Assembly: GCF_001700965.1 (NCBI RefSeq)
Contig: NZ_CP016756.1
Location: forward strand, 992,001 to 1,056,000
Length of the DNA: 64,000 bases
Reading direction: 5' to 3'
Origin: Stenotrophomonas nitritireducens
Lineage (GTDB): Bacteria > Pseudomonadota > Gammaproteobacteria > Xanthomonadales > Xanthomonadaceae
The stretch's first letter is position 1; each line of letters opens with the position of its first letter. The position numbers and the translations under genes were made by a program. Positions 35,668 to 44,725 of this stretch are shown here, one piece after another. Below the pieces are notes generated by a model. The model had not been told where the DNA came from, made no database searches, and saw nothing but the letters and a program-made list of their open reading frames with translations.

Positions 35668-37779
35668 TCACGACAAGGAAAAGGGGGGCGCAGCGGTATC
35701 CGCATCGGCGGACGGCTCTTCAGCCGCTGGCGGCGGCCCGTGCTCCGGCGCCCATTGTCGCGCAAAGAACGCCTGCACATCGGCCAGCGCGCGGGTACGC
35801 CGGAATGGCGGCAGTGAATCAAGGAAGACCCGCCCATAGCTGCGCGACAGCAGGCGCGGGTCGCACAGCACCAGCACGCCACGGTCGGTCTCGCTGCGGA
35901 TCAGCCGGCCCACGCCCTGCTTGAGCGCGATCACCGCCTGCGGCAGCTGTTCGTCGCGGAACGGATTGCCGCCTTGGCGGCGGATCGCATCCAGCCGCGC
36001 TTCGAATACCGGGTCATCGGGGGCGGCGAACGGCAGTTTGTCGATCACCACCACGCTCAGTGCATCGCCGACCACATCCACCCCTTCGCGGAAGCTGGCC
36101 GCGCCCAGCAGCACGCCATTGCCGGACTCGCGGAAACGCTGCAGCAGACTGGCGCGCGGCGCCTCTCCCTGCACGAACAGCGGCCAGGGCCCATCACTCA
36201 ATGCTTCAGCGGCCTCACGCAAGGCACGGTGCGAGGCGAACAACAGGAATGCCCTGCCCTGCGAAGCCTCCAGTACCGGCCGCAGGGTCGCGATCAGCGC
36301 CGCGCCGTAACCACGCGCCGCCGGATCGGGCAACTGCTGCGGCAGATAGCACAAGGCCTGCTGCTGCCAGTCAAAGGGACTGGGTTGGACCAGGGTATCC
36401 GGGTCATCCAGGCCCAGCCGTTTGGCCAGATGTTCGAAGCCCCCATCGACGGTCAGGGTTGCCGAAGTGAATACCCAGGCCGCCATCGAACGCAGGCGGT
36501 GCTCGCGCAGCGGGCCGGACACATCCATCGGCGTGCGCTGGCAACGGAAACCGCGTGGGGTCAGCTCGTACCACAGCACATCGTTGCCATCATCGGCAGG
36601 AAACAGAGAATCGCCAGCCGTTGATGATGGTTCGGCGGCGGCATCGTCCGACGCAGCCGGTGCATCATCAATGTCCCACGCGTCGACCGCCGCTGCATCG
36701 CCATCGTCCAGCCAGCGCGACAAGCGCGATACGCCCTCCAGCGCGCGTGCATGGCAGGCGTCGAGCCCGGGCGAGGCTTCGCACACTAAGGCGAGTGCAT
36801 CGCGCAGCTGCGCCAACGCCGCGGCGACCGCATCAAAGCCTTCGGCAACCGCCGGCACCGCCAGGGCACGCCAGCGGGTGCCGCGCTGTGGCAGTTTCTC
36901 CATCGCCTCGCGCAACGCACGCAGGGCCAGCTCCAGCGTCGCCACCGGCTGCTGCAGGGTGGCCTGCGCGCCAGCGACGCTGCGGCATTCGGCCAGGCAA
37001 TCGCGCGCCAGCTCCTGCCAGGGGCGCATGCCAAAGCCTTCACCGAAGAAATTGGCCGCAAGCTCGGGCAACTGGTGTGCTTCGTCGATGACGAAGGCCT
37101 GTGCGCCCGGCAGGATCTCGCCGAAGCCTTCCTGTTTCAGCGCCAGGTCGGCCAGCAGCAGATGATGATTGACGACCACCAGGTCCGCTTCCTGCGCCCG
37201 CTGCCGCGCCTGCACCACGAAGCAATCGCTCCAGAACGAGCAATCGGTGCCCAGGCAGTTGTCTACCGTCGAGGTCACCATCGGCAGCAACGGCGAGTCA
37301 TCGGCCAAGCCATCGAGCTCGGCCATGTCGCCGTACTGGGTGCGTCCGGACCAGGCAAGGATGCGCTGGAACTGCGCCACCTGCTCGGTCGAGGTGAAGC
37401 GCGGTTCGCCGCGCGCCTGATCCAGCCGATAGCGACACAGATAATTCGCCCGACCCTTCAACAAGGCGGCGCGATGGCCAATGCCCAATGCGGCGCGCAC
37501 CCGCGGCAGATCGCGGTGATACAGCTGGTCCTGCAGCGCACGGGTGCCGGTGGAGACGATCGTCTTCAAACCGGACAGCAGCGCCGGCACCAGATAGGCA
37601 TAGGTTTTGCCGGTGCCGGTGCCGGCCTCGGCCAGCAGCACATCGCGCTGCTGGAAGGTCTCGGCGATGGCGCCAGTCAGCCGCAGCTGGGCCGGTCGCG
37701 GCACGAAGGCATCAAGCTGGCGCGCAAGCGCGCCGCCTTCACTGAGTGCTTCGCAGCTGGCGGTGACGAGGGAGGACAT
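35668..37779 (-). CDS. DinG/YoaA-type ATP-dependent DNA helicase
   Basis: 703 residues, XPD-like superfamily 2 helicase. Walker A is E-A-G-T-G-T-G-K-T, the DEAH box is V-I-D-E-A-H-Q-L, and four cysteines of an iron-sulfur cluster are suggested by L-C-R-Y-R-L and N-C-L-G-T-D-C-S-F-W-S-D-C. Later motifs include A-S-F-R-E-G-V-D and Q-G-V-G-R-L-I-R. Length lies nearer YoaA (636) and DinG (716); I cannot separate the two. It is upstream of tsaB on the same strand. Confidence 0.87.
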   Translation of the reverse strand: MSSLVTASCEALSEGGALARQLDAFVPRPAQLRLTGAIAETFQQRDVLLAEAGTGTGKTYAYLVPALLSGLKTIVSTGTRALQDQLYHRDLPRVRAALGIGHRAALLKGRANYLCRYRLDQARGEPRFTSTEQVAQFQRILAWSGRTQYGDMAELDGLADDSPLLPMVTSTVDNCLGTDCSFWSDCFVVQARQRAQEADLVVVNHHLLLADLALKQEGFGEILPGAQAFVIDEAHQLPELAANFFGEGFGMRPWQELARDCLAECRSVAGAQATLQQPVATLELALRALREAMEKLPQRGTRWRALAVPAVAEGFDAVAAALAQLRDALALVCEASPGLDACHARALEGVSRLSRWLDDGDAAAVDAWDIDDAPAASDDAAAEPSSTAGDSLFPADDGNDVLWYELTPRGFRCQRTPMDVSGPLREHRLRSMAAWVFTSATLTVDGGFEHLAKRLGLDDPDTLVQPSPFDWQQQALCYLPQQLPDPAARGYGAALIATLRPVLEASQGRAFLLFASHRALREAAEALSDGPWPLFVQGEAPRASLLQRFRESGNGVLLGAASFREGVDVVGDALSVVVIDKLPFAAPDDPVFEARLDAIRRQGGNPFRDEQLPQAVIALKQGVGRLIRSETDRGVLVLCDPRLLSRSYGRVFLDSLPPFRRTRALADVQAFFARQWAPEHGPPPAAEEPSADADTAAPPFSLS

Positions 37780-37927
37780 GTTTCAGCGGCCGGGTACGGA
37801 GAGTGGACAAGGGCATCTGCCAGCAATCACAGCAACTGGCGCTTGGCCGGTGGAAACCTGCCCTGCTTCACGCCACGCATTGCCGCGTTCGCCTTGTCGA
37901 TTCCCTGCGCCCGATGCCCTGCTCACA

Positions 37928-38461
37928 TCAGAAACGCTTGATCCCCGGCACCGTGCAGCCTTCGATCTGTGCATGCGCGGAGGCGGCGTTCTGCGTTTCC
38001 GCACGGGCCAGACGCGATTGTTCGATGGTGGCCCAATGGCGGCGGCACAGCGGGCCGGTGCGCGAGCCCAGGTCCAGCGCCTTCTTGGCCAGCGTCTCGG
38101 CGCGCACCCAGTCGGCCTGCAGCAGGGCGATGTCCGCCCGCTCCTGCAGGATGCCGGGGTCGTCGGTGACCAGCAGCAGGGCCTGGTTCAAGGCTTCGGC
38201 AGCTGCAGCCAGGTCACCGGCCTTGCGCTGGGCAATGGCGGTCTGGCGCAGATCGTCCACCTGCGCATCGCGCAGCGGCTGCACCGACAGCTCGGTGTCA
38301 TCGGCACCGGCAATGGCATCCACGGCGGCAAGCCGTTGTGCCGGCGTGGTGGTATCAACGGCCGCGCGCGGCGCCGGCGGTGGTGCGCTGACACAGCCTG
38401 CGAGTGACAGAACGGCTGCAGCAGCAACCAGCGCGGAACGGATCAGATACGTCGTTTTCAT
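37928..38461 (-). CDS. TPR outer-membrane lipoprotein, candidate LpoP-type activator of PBP1B
   Basis: 177 residues. A lipoprotein signal peptide ends in L-A-G-C (lipobox, Cys23), followed by a Pro/Ala linker and a helical region with TPR-like repeats (Q-T-A-I-A-Q-R-K-A-G-D-L-A-A-A-A-E-A-L and R-A-D-I-A-L-L-Q-A-D-W). Residue +2 is Val, not Asp, which suits outer-membrane sorting. It starts 8 bases after the mrcB stop. In P. aeruginosa a TPR lipoprotein (LpoP) encoded beside mrcB activates PBP1B. The function here is inferred from position, lipobox and TPRs. Confidence 0.75.
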   Translation of the reverse strand: MKTTYLIRSALVAAAAVLSLAGCVSAPPPAPRAAVDTTTPAQRLAAVDAIAGADDTELSVQPLRDAQVDDLRQTAIAQRKAGDLAAAAEALNQALLLVTDDPGILQERADIALLQADWVRAETLAKKALDLGSRTGPLCRRHWATIEQSRLARAETQNAASAHAQIEGCTVPGIKRF

Positions 38462-38469
38462 AAGCGGGA

Positions 38470-40896
38470 TTATCGCGCAGGCGTCTGCGCAGCGGGGGCC
38501 GCAGCCGGTTCAGGTTCCTTGCGGTCCAGGCCCAACCAACCGCGCCAGCCACCGCCGGAACGCTCCTGCGCACCTTCTGCAGCGTCCTCCAACGGCACTT
38601 CCGGCGGCAGTGCGCACGGCACGTACGGCGGTGCATAGCCCACCACAAACGGGAAACGGCGCGCGCCCGGGCAGGATTCATCGGTGGCATTGCTGCCTGC
38701 CGCTTCCACGTACTGCCAGTCCAGGCCCTTGTTGTTCACGTGCAAGGCCTTGCTCGGCAGGTTGCGGAAGATGCCGGACCACACCCGCATCGCACCGGAG
38801 GCACCAAACAAGCCGGTCTGTTCGTTCTGGTCGTTGCCCATCCAGATCACCGCCAGATGATCGCCGGTATAGCCGGCATACCAGCTGTCGCGGCCATCGT
38901 TGGACGTACCGGTCTTGCCCGCAGCCTGCAGCCGCGACAGGCCGTCGGCGTTCAGCCCCGACGCGGTGCCGCTGGATACCACCTGCTGCAGGCCAACGCT
39001 GATCAGGTTGGCGGCAATCGAATCGCCTTCCTGCGCCGGCGCCGGGCTCTTGTCGTAGCGCTTGAGCAGCTTGCCCTGCGCATCCACCACACCTCGCACC
39101 GCGTGCAAGGGCTGGATTTCGCCGCCAGAGGCCAGGAACTGATACAGCTGGGCCATGCCGTAGGGGCTCTGGTCGGTGGAACCGAGAATCACCGCCGGAT
39201 TGGATTCAGCCTTGAGCCCGGCCAGCACGTTCATCAGCTGGGTCAGCCGTTCCGGCCCGACCTGCATGCCCACCCGCACCGTGGCCTGGTTGTAGGAACG
39301 CGCCAAGGCATCGATCAGCCGCACGGTGCCGTGGCTGCGGTTGTCAGCATTGCCCGGCGTCCAGTTGCGGCCACGACTGAGCTTGACCGTCACCGGCGAG
39401 TCATCCACCCAGCTGGCCAGCGAGAAGCGATCCGGCTGGGCTAATGCAAGCAGATAGACGAACGGCTTGAGCAGCGAGCCGACCTGCCGTTGCGCCTCGA
39501 TGGCGCGGTTGAAACCCGGCTCGGATACATCGCGGCTTCCCACCACGGCCAGCACATCACCGTTGTGCACGTCGGTCACCACCAGGCCGGTCTGCAGCTC
39601 CGGGCGGCGCTTGTTTTCCAGCGCCTTGATGGTGTGCGCCACTGCACCCTCGGCGTACGCCTGGGCCGACGGCGACATGCCGGTGAACACATTCAAGCCC
39701 GCACCCTGCAGCACGTTTTCCGGGTAGTCGTTGCCCAACTGGCGGCGCACCAGGTCGACATAGGCCGGGAAGCGGTTGGCGGCGGCGATGCCGGCGTTCT
39801 TGGACACGCCCAGCGGTGCCTTGATCGCGCGTTGATACTCGGCTTCGTCGATCAGCTTGTTTTCAAGCAGCTTGCCCAGCACGAAGTTGCGGCGGTCCAG
39901 CGCGTTTTCGGGGTTGCGCCGCGGGTCGTAATACGACGGTCCCTTGACCAGGCCGATCAACAGGGCGATCTGCTCGCTGCTCAATGAGTTGAGGTCACGG
40001 CCAAACCAGAACTCGGCGCCGGAAGACACGCCATGGATGGCCTGCTTGCCGCGCTGGCCCAGGTAGACCTGGTTGAGATAGGCCTCCAGGATCGTGGCCT
40101 TGTCGTAGCGCGCCTCCATGATCAGCGCGTAAAGCACCTCGTTGAACTTGCGGGTGATGGTCTGTTCCTTGCCGATGCCGAGCAGGCCGCTGCGGGCCAG
40201 CTGCTGGGTCAAGGTGCTGGCGCCCTGGCGGGTCTCACCGCCGCTACGCACGGTCACCCAGACCGCCCGCGCGATGCCGCTCAGGTCGATGCCGTGGTGA
40301 CGTGCGAAATCCTTGTCCTCCACCGCCTGCAGGCCGGTGACCAGCAGTTCCGGCACTTCGCGCACCCGCACCAGCCGCCGTTCTTCCTGCTTCTGGCCAT
40401 ACAGGGTGGCGATACGCGCCGGATCCAGCCGCGCCGCTTTCAGCGCCTTGCGGCTGCCTGCCTCGCGCAACGAGGCGACCTGGCCGCCGGATACCACCAC
40501 ATCGACCTTGCGCGGGGCGACATTGCCGTCCACGTCGACGTAGCCGCGGCTGGAAATGGTGAAACTGCCACCCTGCACGCGATACGTGCCCGGGCTGCTG
40601 CCGGCACCGTCATCGCGGTAGCCGGAGGCGGCCAGCTCGGTCTTGAGCGTATTGGCGTTCATCGCCGTGCCTGGGCTGAGCACCAGTGGACGCGCGTACA
40701 CCCGGGTCGGAATCTGCCAGCGCAGTTCACCGAACCGCTGGCTGACCTGACTGTTCAGGTACAGCGTATAGGGGATCATGAAGCCCAGCCCCAATGCGGC
40801 TGCGGCCAATCCCCAGGTGATCAAGCGGCTGCGCCACACAGGGCTGTTGCCGTCGGTATCGTCGTCGAGCTCGTCGGAATCGTGGCGTCGTGGCAC
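38470..40896 (-). CDS. mrcB: Penicillin-binding protein 1B (bifunctional peptidoglycan synthase)
   Basis: 808 residues (E. coli PBP1B 844). An acidic cytoplasmic tail and membrane anchor (about 24-46) precede a UB2H-like region, the glycosyltransferase domain (E-D-K-D-F-A-R-H-H-G-I-D, G-A-S-T-L-T-Q-Q-L-A-R, K-F-N-E-V-L-Y-A-L) and the transpeptidase (S-L-L-K-P-F active Ser, S-Y-N-Q-A, K-T-G-T-S-N-D). The tail beyond residue 770 is Glu/Ala-rich. Likely co-transcribed with the TPR lipoprotein gene. Confidence 0.95.
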   Translation of the reverse strand: MPRRHDSDELDDDTDGNSPVWRSRLITWGLAAAALGLGFMIPYTLYLNSQVSQRFGELRWQIPTRVYARPLVLSPGTAMNANTLKTELAASGYRDDGAGSSPGTYRVQGGSFTISSRGYVDVDGNVAPRKVDVVVSGGQVASLREAGSRKALKAARLDPARIATLYGQKQEERRLVRVREVPELLVTGLQAVEDKDFARHHGIDLSGIARAVWVTVRSGGETRQGASTLTQQLARSGLLGIGKEQTITRKFNEVLYALIMEARYDKATILEAYLNQVYLGQRGKQAIHGVSSGAEFWFGRDLNSLSSEQIALLIGLVKGPSYYDPRRNPENALDRRNFVLGKLLENKLIDEAEYQRAIKAPLGVSKNAGIAAANRFPAYVDLVRRQLGNDYPENVLQGAGLNVFTGMSPSAQAYAEGAVAHTIKALENKRRPELQTGLVVTDVHNGDVLAVVGSRDVSEPGFNRAIEAQRQVGSLLKPFVYLLALAQPDRFSLASWVDDSPVTVKLSRGRNWTPGNADNRSHGTVRLIDALARSYNQATVRVGMQVGPERLTQLMNVLAGLKAESNPAVILGSTDQSPYGMAQLYQFLASGGEIQPLHAVRGVVDAQGKLLKRYDKSPAPAQEGDSIAANLISVGLQQVVSSGTASGLNADGLSRLQAAGKTGTSNDGRDSWYAGYTGDHLAVIWMGNDQNEQTGLFGASGAMRVWSGIFRNLPSKALHVNNKGLDWQYVEAAGSNATDESCPGARRFPFVVGYAPPYVPCALPPEVPLEDAAEGAQERSGGGWRGWLGLDRKEPEPAAAPAAQTPAR

Positions 40897-40992
40897 AGGG
40901 ATGCGAGAATGTGAGTTGCACCGAGTCTAACGCAGCCGCATCCCGGGGGGCGTTGGCTGGCAGTTCCCTGCTTAAGCTGGAGTTCCAAAGGA

Positions 40993-43095
40993 ATGTCGAT
41001 TTCGCTGGCCGATATGCGCTACGCCGTCAATCGCATCATCGGCCTGGCCCGTCGTGGCCTGGCCAGCCTGCGCACCCGCGGCTGGCGCGCCACCCTGCAC
41101 CGGGTGGGTGTGCATACCCGTCGCCAGCCGCCTGCGCAGCGTGATCCGCTGTATTTTCCCGACAACGGCCCGTTTGTTCCGTTCAGCGTGCCGCGCAGCG
41201 AGCAACCGGCAGCCAGCATCGTCATCCCGGTATACAACCACTGCGGCCACACCCTGGCCTGCCTGCGCGCGCTGGCGGCACATCCGCCTGCCAGCAGCTG
41301 CGAGATCCTGGTCATCGACGATGGCAGCAGCGACAGCACCCGCGAGTGGATGCAGCAGATCGACGGCTTGCGCTACCACCTGCGCGCAAGCAACGGCGGT
41401 TTCATCGCCGCCTGCAACGATGGCCTGCGGCTCAGCCGCGGTGACCACGTTGTGCTGCTGAACAACGACACCATCCCGCAGCCCGGCTGGCTGGATGCGC
41501 TGCTGGCCACCTTCGTGCAGGTGCCTGATGCCGGCCTGGTCGGCGCCCAGCTGTTGTATCCCGATGGCCGGTTGCAGGAATCCGGCGGCGTGGTTTTCGC
41601 CGATGGCAGTTGCTGGAGCTATGGCCGCTTTGAATCGGCCGAAGACCCCCGCTACAGCGCATTGCGCGATGCCGATTACTGCTCCGGCGCCGCCCTGGCC
41701 ATCCCGCGGCTGTTGTTCGAGGAACTGGGCGGGCTGGACAGCCGCTATGCACCGGCTTACTACGAAGATACCGACCTGGCCTTCAAGGTACGTGAGGCCG
41801 GGCGCCGCGTGCTGGTACAGCCGGCCAGCCGCGTCGTGCACGATGAAGGCACCAGCAATGGCACCGATACCAGCAGCGGGGTCAAGGCCTACCAGGTGCG
41901 CAACCAGGCCGTTTTCGCCTCGATCTGGCAGCACGCACTTGCCGCGCAGCCCGCACCGGGCAGCGTGCCGTCGCCGGCCCTGCTGCACCGCCACCAGCGG
42001 CAGATCCTGATCATCGACGAGTGCGTGCCGCAGCCCGACCGCGACTCGGCCTCGCTGCGCCAGTTCAACCTGATCCGCCTGCTGCTCGCCGAAGGCGCCC
42101 ACGTGGTGTTCCTCCCCACCCGCGGCGAACCGGCCAGCCGCGCCACCGAAGCCCTGCAGGCGATCGGTGTGGAAGTCTGGCATGCACCCTTCCTCGACCG
42201 CGTCGGCAGCTGGCTGCGTGACAACGGCAAGCGTTTCGCCGTCGTCATGCTGGTGCGTTACCACGTCGCCAACGAATGCCTGCCGCTGCTCAAGCAGTTC
42301 GCGCCGCAGGCGCGTACCGTGTTCGACACCGTCGACCTGCATTACCTGCGCGAGCGCCGCGGTGCGGAGCTGGCCCGCGACCAACGCCTGCTGCGCAGCG
42401 CCGAGCGCACCCGCGCCAGCGAACTGGCGGTCATGGCAGCGACCGATGTGACCTTGCTGGTCAGCGCCGCGGAAAAGGAACAACTCGCCACGGACGCGCC
42501 GCAGGTACGGGTGGAACTGCTTTCCAACCTGCATGAGATCGCAGGTGCCGGTGCACCCTGGGCGCAACGGCATGATCTTGTATTCGTCGGCGGCTTCCGC
42601 CATCCACCGAATCTGGATGCGATGACCTGGTTCATCGGCGATGTGTTTCCGCTCATCCACGCGCAGCGCCCGGATATCCGCTTCCACTGTATTGGCGCCG
42701 ATGTGCCCGACAGCATCCACACGCTGGCTGCCACCCGCCCCGGGGTGCAGGTACACGGCTATGTGCCGGACGTGGTGCCCTACATGACCGGCATGCGCGT
42801 TGCCGTGGCCCCGCTTCGTTTCGGTGCCGGGGTAAAGGGCAAGGTCAACCTGAGCATGGCCCACGGCCAACCGGTGGTGGCCACCACCTGCGGCGTGGAA
42901 GGCATGCACCTGCAGCACGGCCGCGACGTACTGGTCGCCGACGGCGCCCAAGCCTTCGCCGATGCCGTGCTGCGCCTGTATGACGATGCAGAACTCTGGC
43001 AGCGCCTGTCGGACAACGGCCTGGCCAACATCGCCACGCACTTCTCGATGGAGGCGGCACGTCAGACCGTGCAACGGGTGTTTTTCACCACGTAA
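40993..43095 (+). CDS. Two-module glycosyltransferase (GT2 plus GT4-like)
   Basis: 700 residues, no signal peptide. The N-terminal GT-A module (about 75-310) has S-I-V-I-P-V-Y-N-H, I-D-D-G-S-S-D, L-N-N-D-T and Y-Y-E-D-T-D. The C-terminal GT-B, GT4-like module (about 335-695) has D-L-V-F-V-G-G-F-R-H-P-P-N, G-Y-V-P-D-V-V-P-Y and G-A-G-V-K-G-K. Such fusions add two sugars in O-antigen or capsule synthesis. No polysaccharide cluster surrounds it, so the acceptor is unknown. AAAGGA precedes the ATG. Confidence 0.85.
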   Translation: MSISLADMRYAVNRIIGLARRGLASLRTRGWRATLHRVGVHTRRQPPAQRDPLYFPDNGPFVPFSVPRSEQPAASIVIPVYNHCGHTLACLRALAAHPPASSCEILVIDDGSSDSTREWMQQIDGLRYHLRASNGGFIAACNDGLRLSRGDHVVLLNNDTIPQPGWLDALLATFVQVPDAGLVGAQLLYPDGRLQESGGVVFADGSCWSYGRFESAEDPRYSALRDADYCSGAALAIPRLLFEELGGLDSRYAPAYYEDTDLAFKVREAGRRVLVQPASRVVHDEGTSNGTDTSSGVKAYQVRNQAVFASIWQHALAAQPAPGSVPSPALLHRHQRQILIIDECVPQPDRDSASLRQFNLIRLLLAEGAHVVFLPTRGEPASRATEALQAIGVEVWHAPFLDRVGSWLRDNGKRFAVVMLVRYHVANECLPLLKQFAPQARTVFDTVDLHYLRERRGAELARDQRLLRSAERTRASELAVMAATDVTLLVSAAEKEQLATDAPQVRVELLSNLHEIAGAGAPWAQRHDLVFVGGFRHPPNLDAMTWFIGDVFPLIHAQRPDIRFHCIGADVPDSIHTLAATRPGVQVHGYVPDVVPYMTGMRVAVAPLRFGAGVKGKVNLSMAHGQPVVATTCGVEGMHLQHGRDVLVADGAQAFADAVLRLYDDAELWQRLSDNGLANIATHFSMEAARQTVQRVFFTT

Positions 43096-43164
43096 CGCAC
43101 GCGATGCCGAGCAGGACGCGCGCCGCAGCGCGGCTGGTGCAATGCGAACCGGGGCTCGGCACGA

Positions 43165-44712
43165 TCAACGCAGCGCGTTGCGCACGCGCTCGTTGAAGCC
43201 GGCGATTTCCGGTGTGGCCGGATCTATCTGCTGTGCCTGTGCCAGGGCCTGCTGTGCAAAGGCGGTATCACCGCCGCCCAGGCGTTCGCTGCCAACGGCG
43301 AGCCAACGCTGGGCCAGCCGACGTCGCGCTGCAGTCAGCGCCGGGTCGGTAGGTGCCAGAGCCTGCCAGGCATCCAGGCAGGTGCGCGCCGCACGCAGCC
43401 GGTTGCCGCGCAGGTTGTCGTCCAGGCAGCGGCGAGCGGCCGGAAGAATCCGTGCCGCCGCCCGCTTGACCCGCGCGTCCTGCGGCGCCAATGCCTGCGC
43501 GGCCTTGAAGCGGTCATAGGCGCTGCTGCCCGGTGGCAACAGCCATTCCTGTCGCGCTTCAGCCTCGTCCAGTTGTTTGAGCAGGACCTTCAAGCGGCGC
43601 TCGCGCTCGGCGCCGGTGCCTGGCGCTTCCATCGCCTGGCGCGCCTGACGGGTGCGTTGCAGCACCTGTTCGGCCGCACTTAGCTCGGGGCTGTCCGGGG
43701 CCAGCTCTCGCGCATGCTTCAAAGCGCGTTCGGCCAGCTCAAACTGGAAATCCGCCGTCAGCCGCAGCGCTTCCTGCACCTGCGCATGGGCAATGCGCTG
43801 CAGGCCCTGACGCGCTGCGGGGTCCTCGCCCGCCGCCAGCACCTGCTCGAACGCGTCGGCTGCGCGCTGCAGGCGACCACGCGCAAAATCGCGCTCACCC
43901 TGCTGCCGGCGCTGCTCCAGCGCGGCATTCATCACCGCCTTGACCGCCGGCAGGTTGGCGTGGCCGGCGTCATAGCGTTCCACCCGCTGCAACAGCGCTG
44001 CGGCAGCGGCCAGATCGCCACGGTCGGCCGCCCGCGTCGCCTGGGTCAGCAGGTCCGAAAGTACCTCGTCGCGTCCTTCCAGCGCCTGCATCTTGTCCGG
44101 CTGCAGCGCCAGCACCCGCTGATAGAGCGGCAAGGCCGCGTCCGCCGCATCGTCCAACCGGCCCTGCGCCTGCGCCGCCTCGGCCTGCTGCAGCAGCTGC
44201 TCGATGCCGTCATCTCCGCCCACCGCCTGCTGCAGCTGAGCAGCCAGCGGATCGATATCGGCCGATGGGGCCTGCAGCTGCCGGGCCAGCGCCAGGCTGC
44301 GCGTGGCCGCCTCGCGATCACCGGCCGCCAACTGCCTGCGCGCCTGCTCCAATACCGCCTGCGCGGTTTGCGCCAAAGCGTTACGGATGTCACTGCGATC
44401 CGGATCCAGCGCGGCAGCCGCCTCGAACAACTCGCGCGCACCACGGCCATCGGCGGCACTCAAATGCCCCGCACGCAGCGCCGAACGACCATCATCGAGC
44501 AGCTGCTGGATCTTGGTTTCCGGCCACAACCAATTGGCCAGCGGCTGCCGGAACAGCGCCAACACCAGTGCCAAGGCAGCCACCCCGATGGCGATCGCGC
44601 GCCAGGCGCGCGGGCTGTTCCAGCCACGCGCCACCCACCAGCGCCCGTACAGCCGCAGCTTGTCGCCGAATGTCTCCAATCCCTGTAAGCCGCGCTGACG
44701 CCGTTTCTGCAT
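43165..44712 (-). CDS. Membrane-anchored TPR-like helical protein, function unknown
   Basis: 515 residues. A basic N-terminus, one membrane segment (about 38-60), then almost wholly Ala/Leu/Arg/Gln-rich helices in pairs of about 35 residues, with TPR-like A-L-x-x-G-x-x-x-x-A spacing. I do not recognise a specific family. The domain would lie in the periplasm if the basic N-terminus is cytoplasmic. It lies 13 bases after relA on the same strand and may share its transcript, but no functional link is seen. Confidence 0.7.
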   Translation of the reverse strand: MQKRRQRGLQGLETFGDKLRLYGRWWVARGWNSPRAWRAIAIGVAALALVLALFRQPLANWLWPETKIQQLLDDGRSALRAGHLSAADGRGARELFEAAAALDPDRSDIRNALAQTAQAVLEQARRQLAAGDREAATRSLALARQLQAPSADIDPLAAQLQQAVGGDDGIEQLLQQAEAAQAQGRLDDAADAALPLYQRVLALQPDKMQALEGRDEVLSDLLTQATRAADRGDLAAAAALLQRVERYDAGHANLPAVKAVMNAALEQRRQQGERDFARGRLQRAADAFEQVLAAGEDPAARQGLQRIAHAQVQEALRLTADFQFELAERALKHARELAPDSPELSAAEQVLQRTRQARQAMEAPGTGAERERRLKVLLKQLDEAEARQEWLLPPGSSAYDRFKAAQALAPQDARVKRAAARILPAARRCLDDNLRGNRLRAARTCLDAWQALAPTDPALTAARRRLAQRWLAVGSERLGGGDTAFAQQALAQAQQIDPATPEIAGFNERVRNALR

Positions 44713-44725
44713 GCGCCAAGCTTAC

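Noticed and set aside
40972..43074. 700-residue open frame on the minus strand
   Set aside because: Mirror of the two-module glycosyltransferase; the plus-strand frame has clear family motifs.
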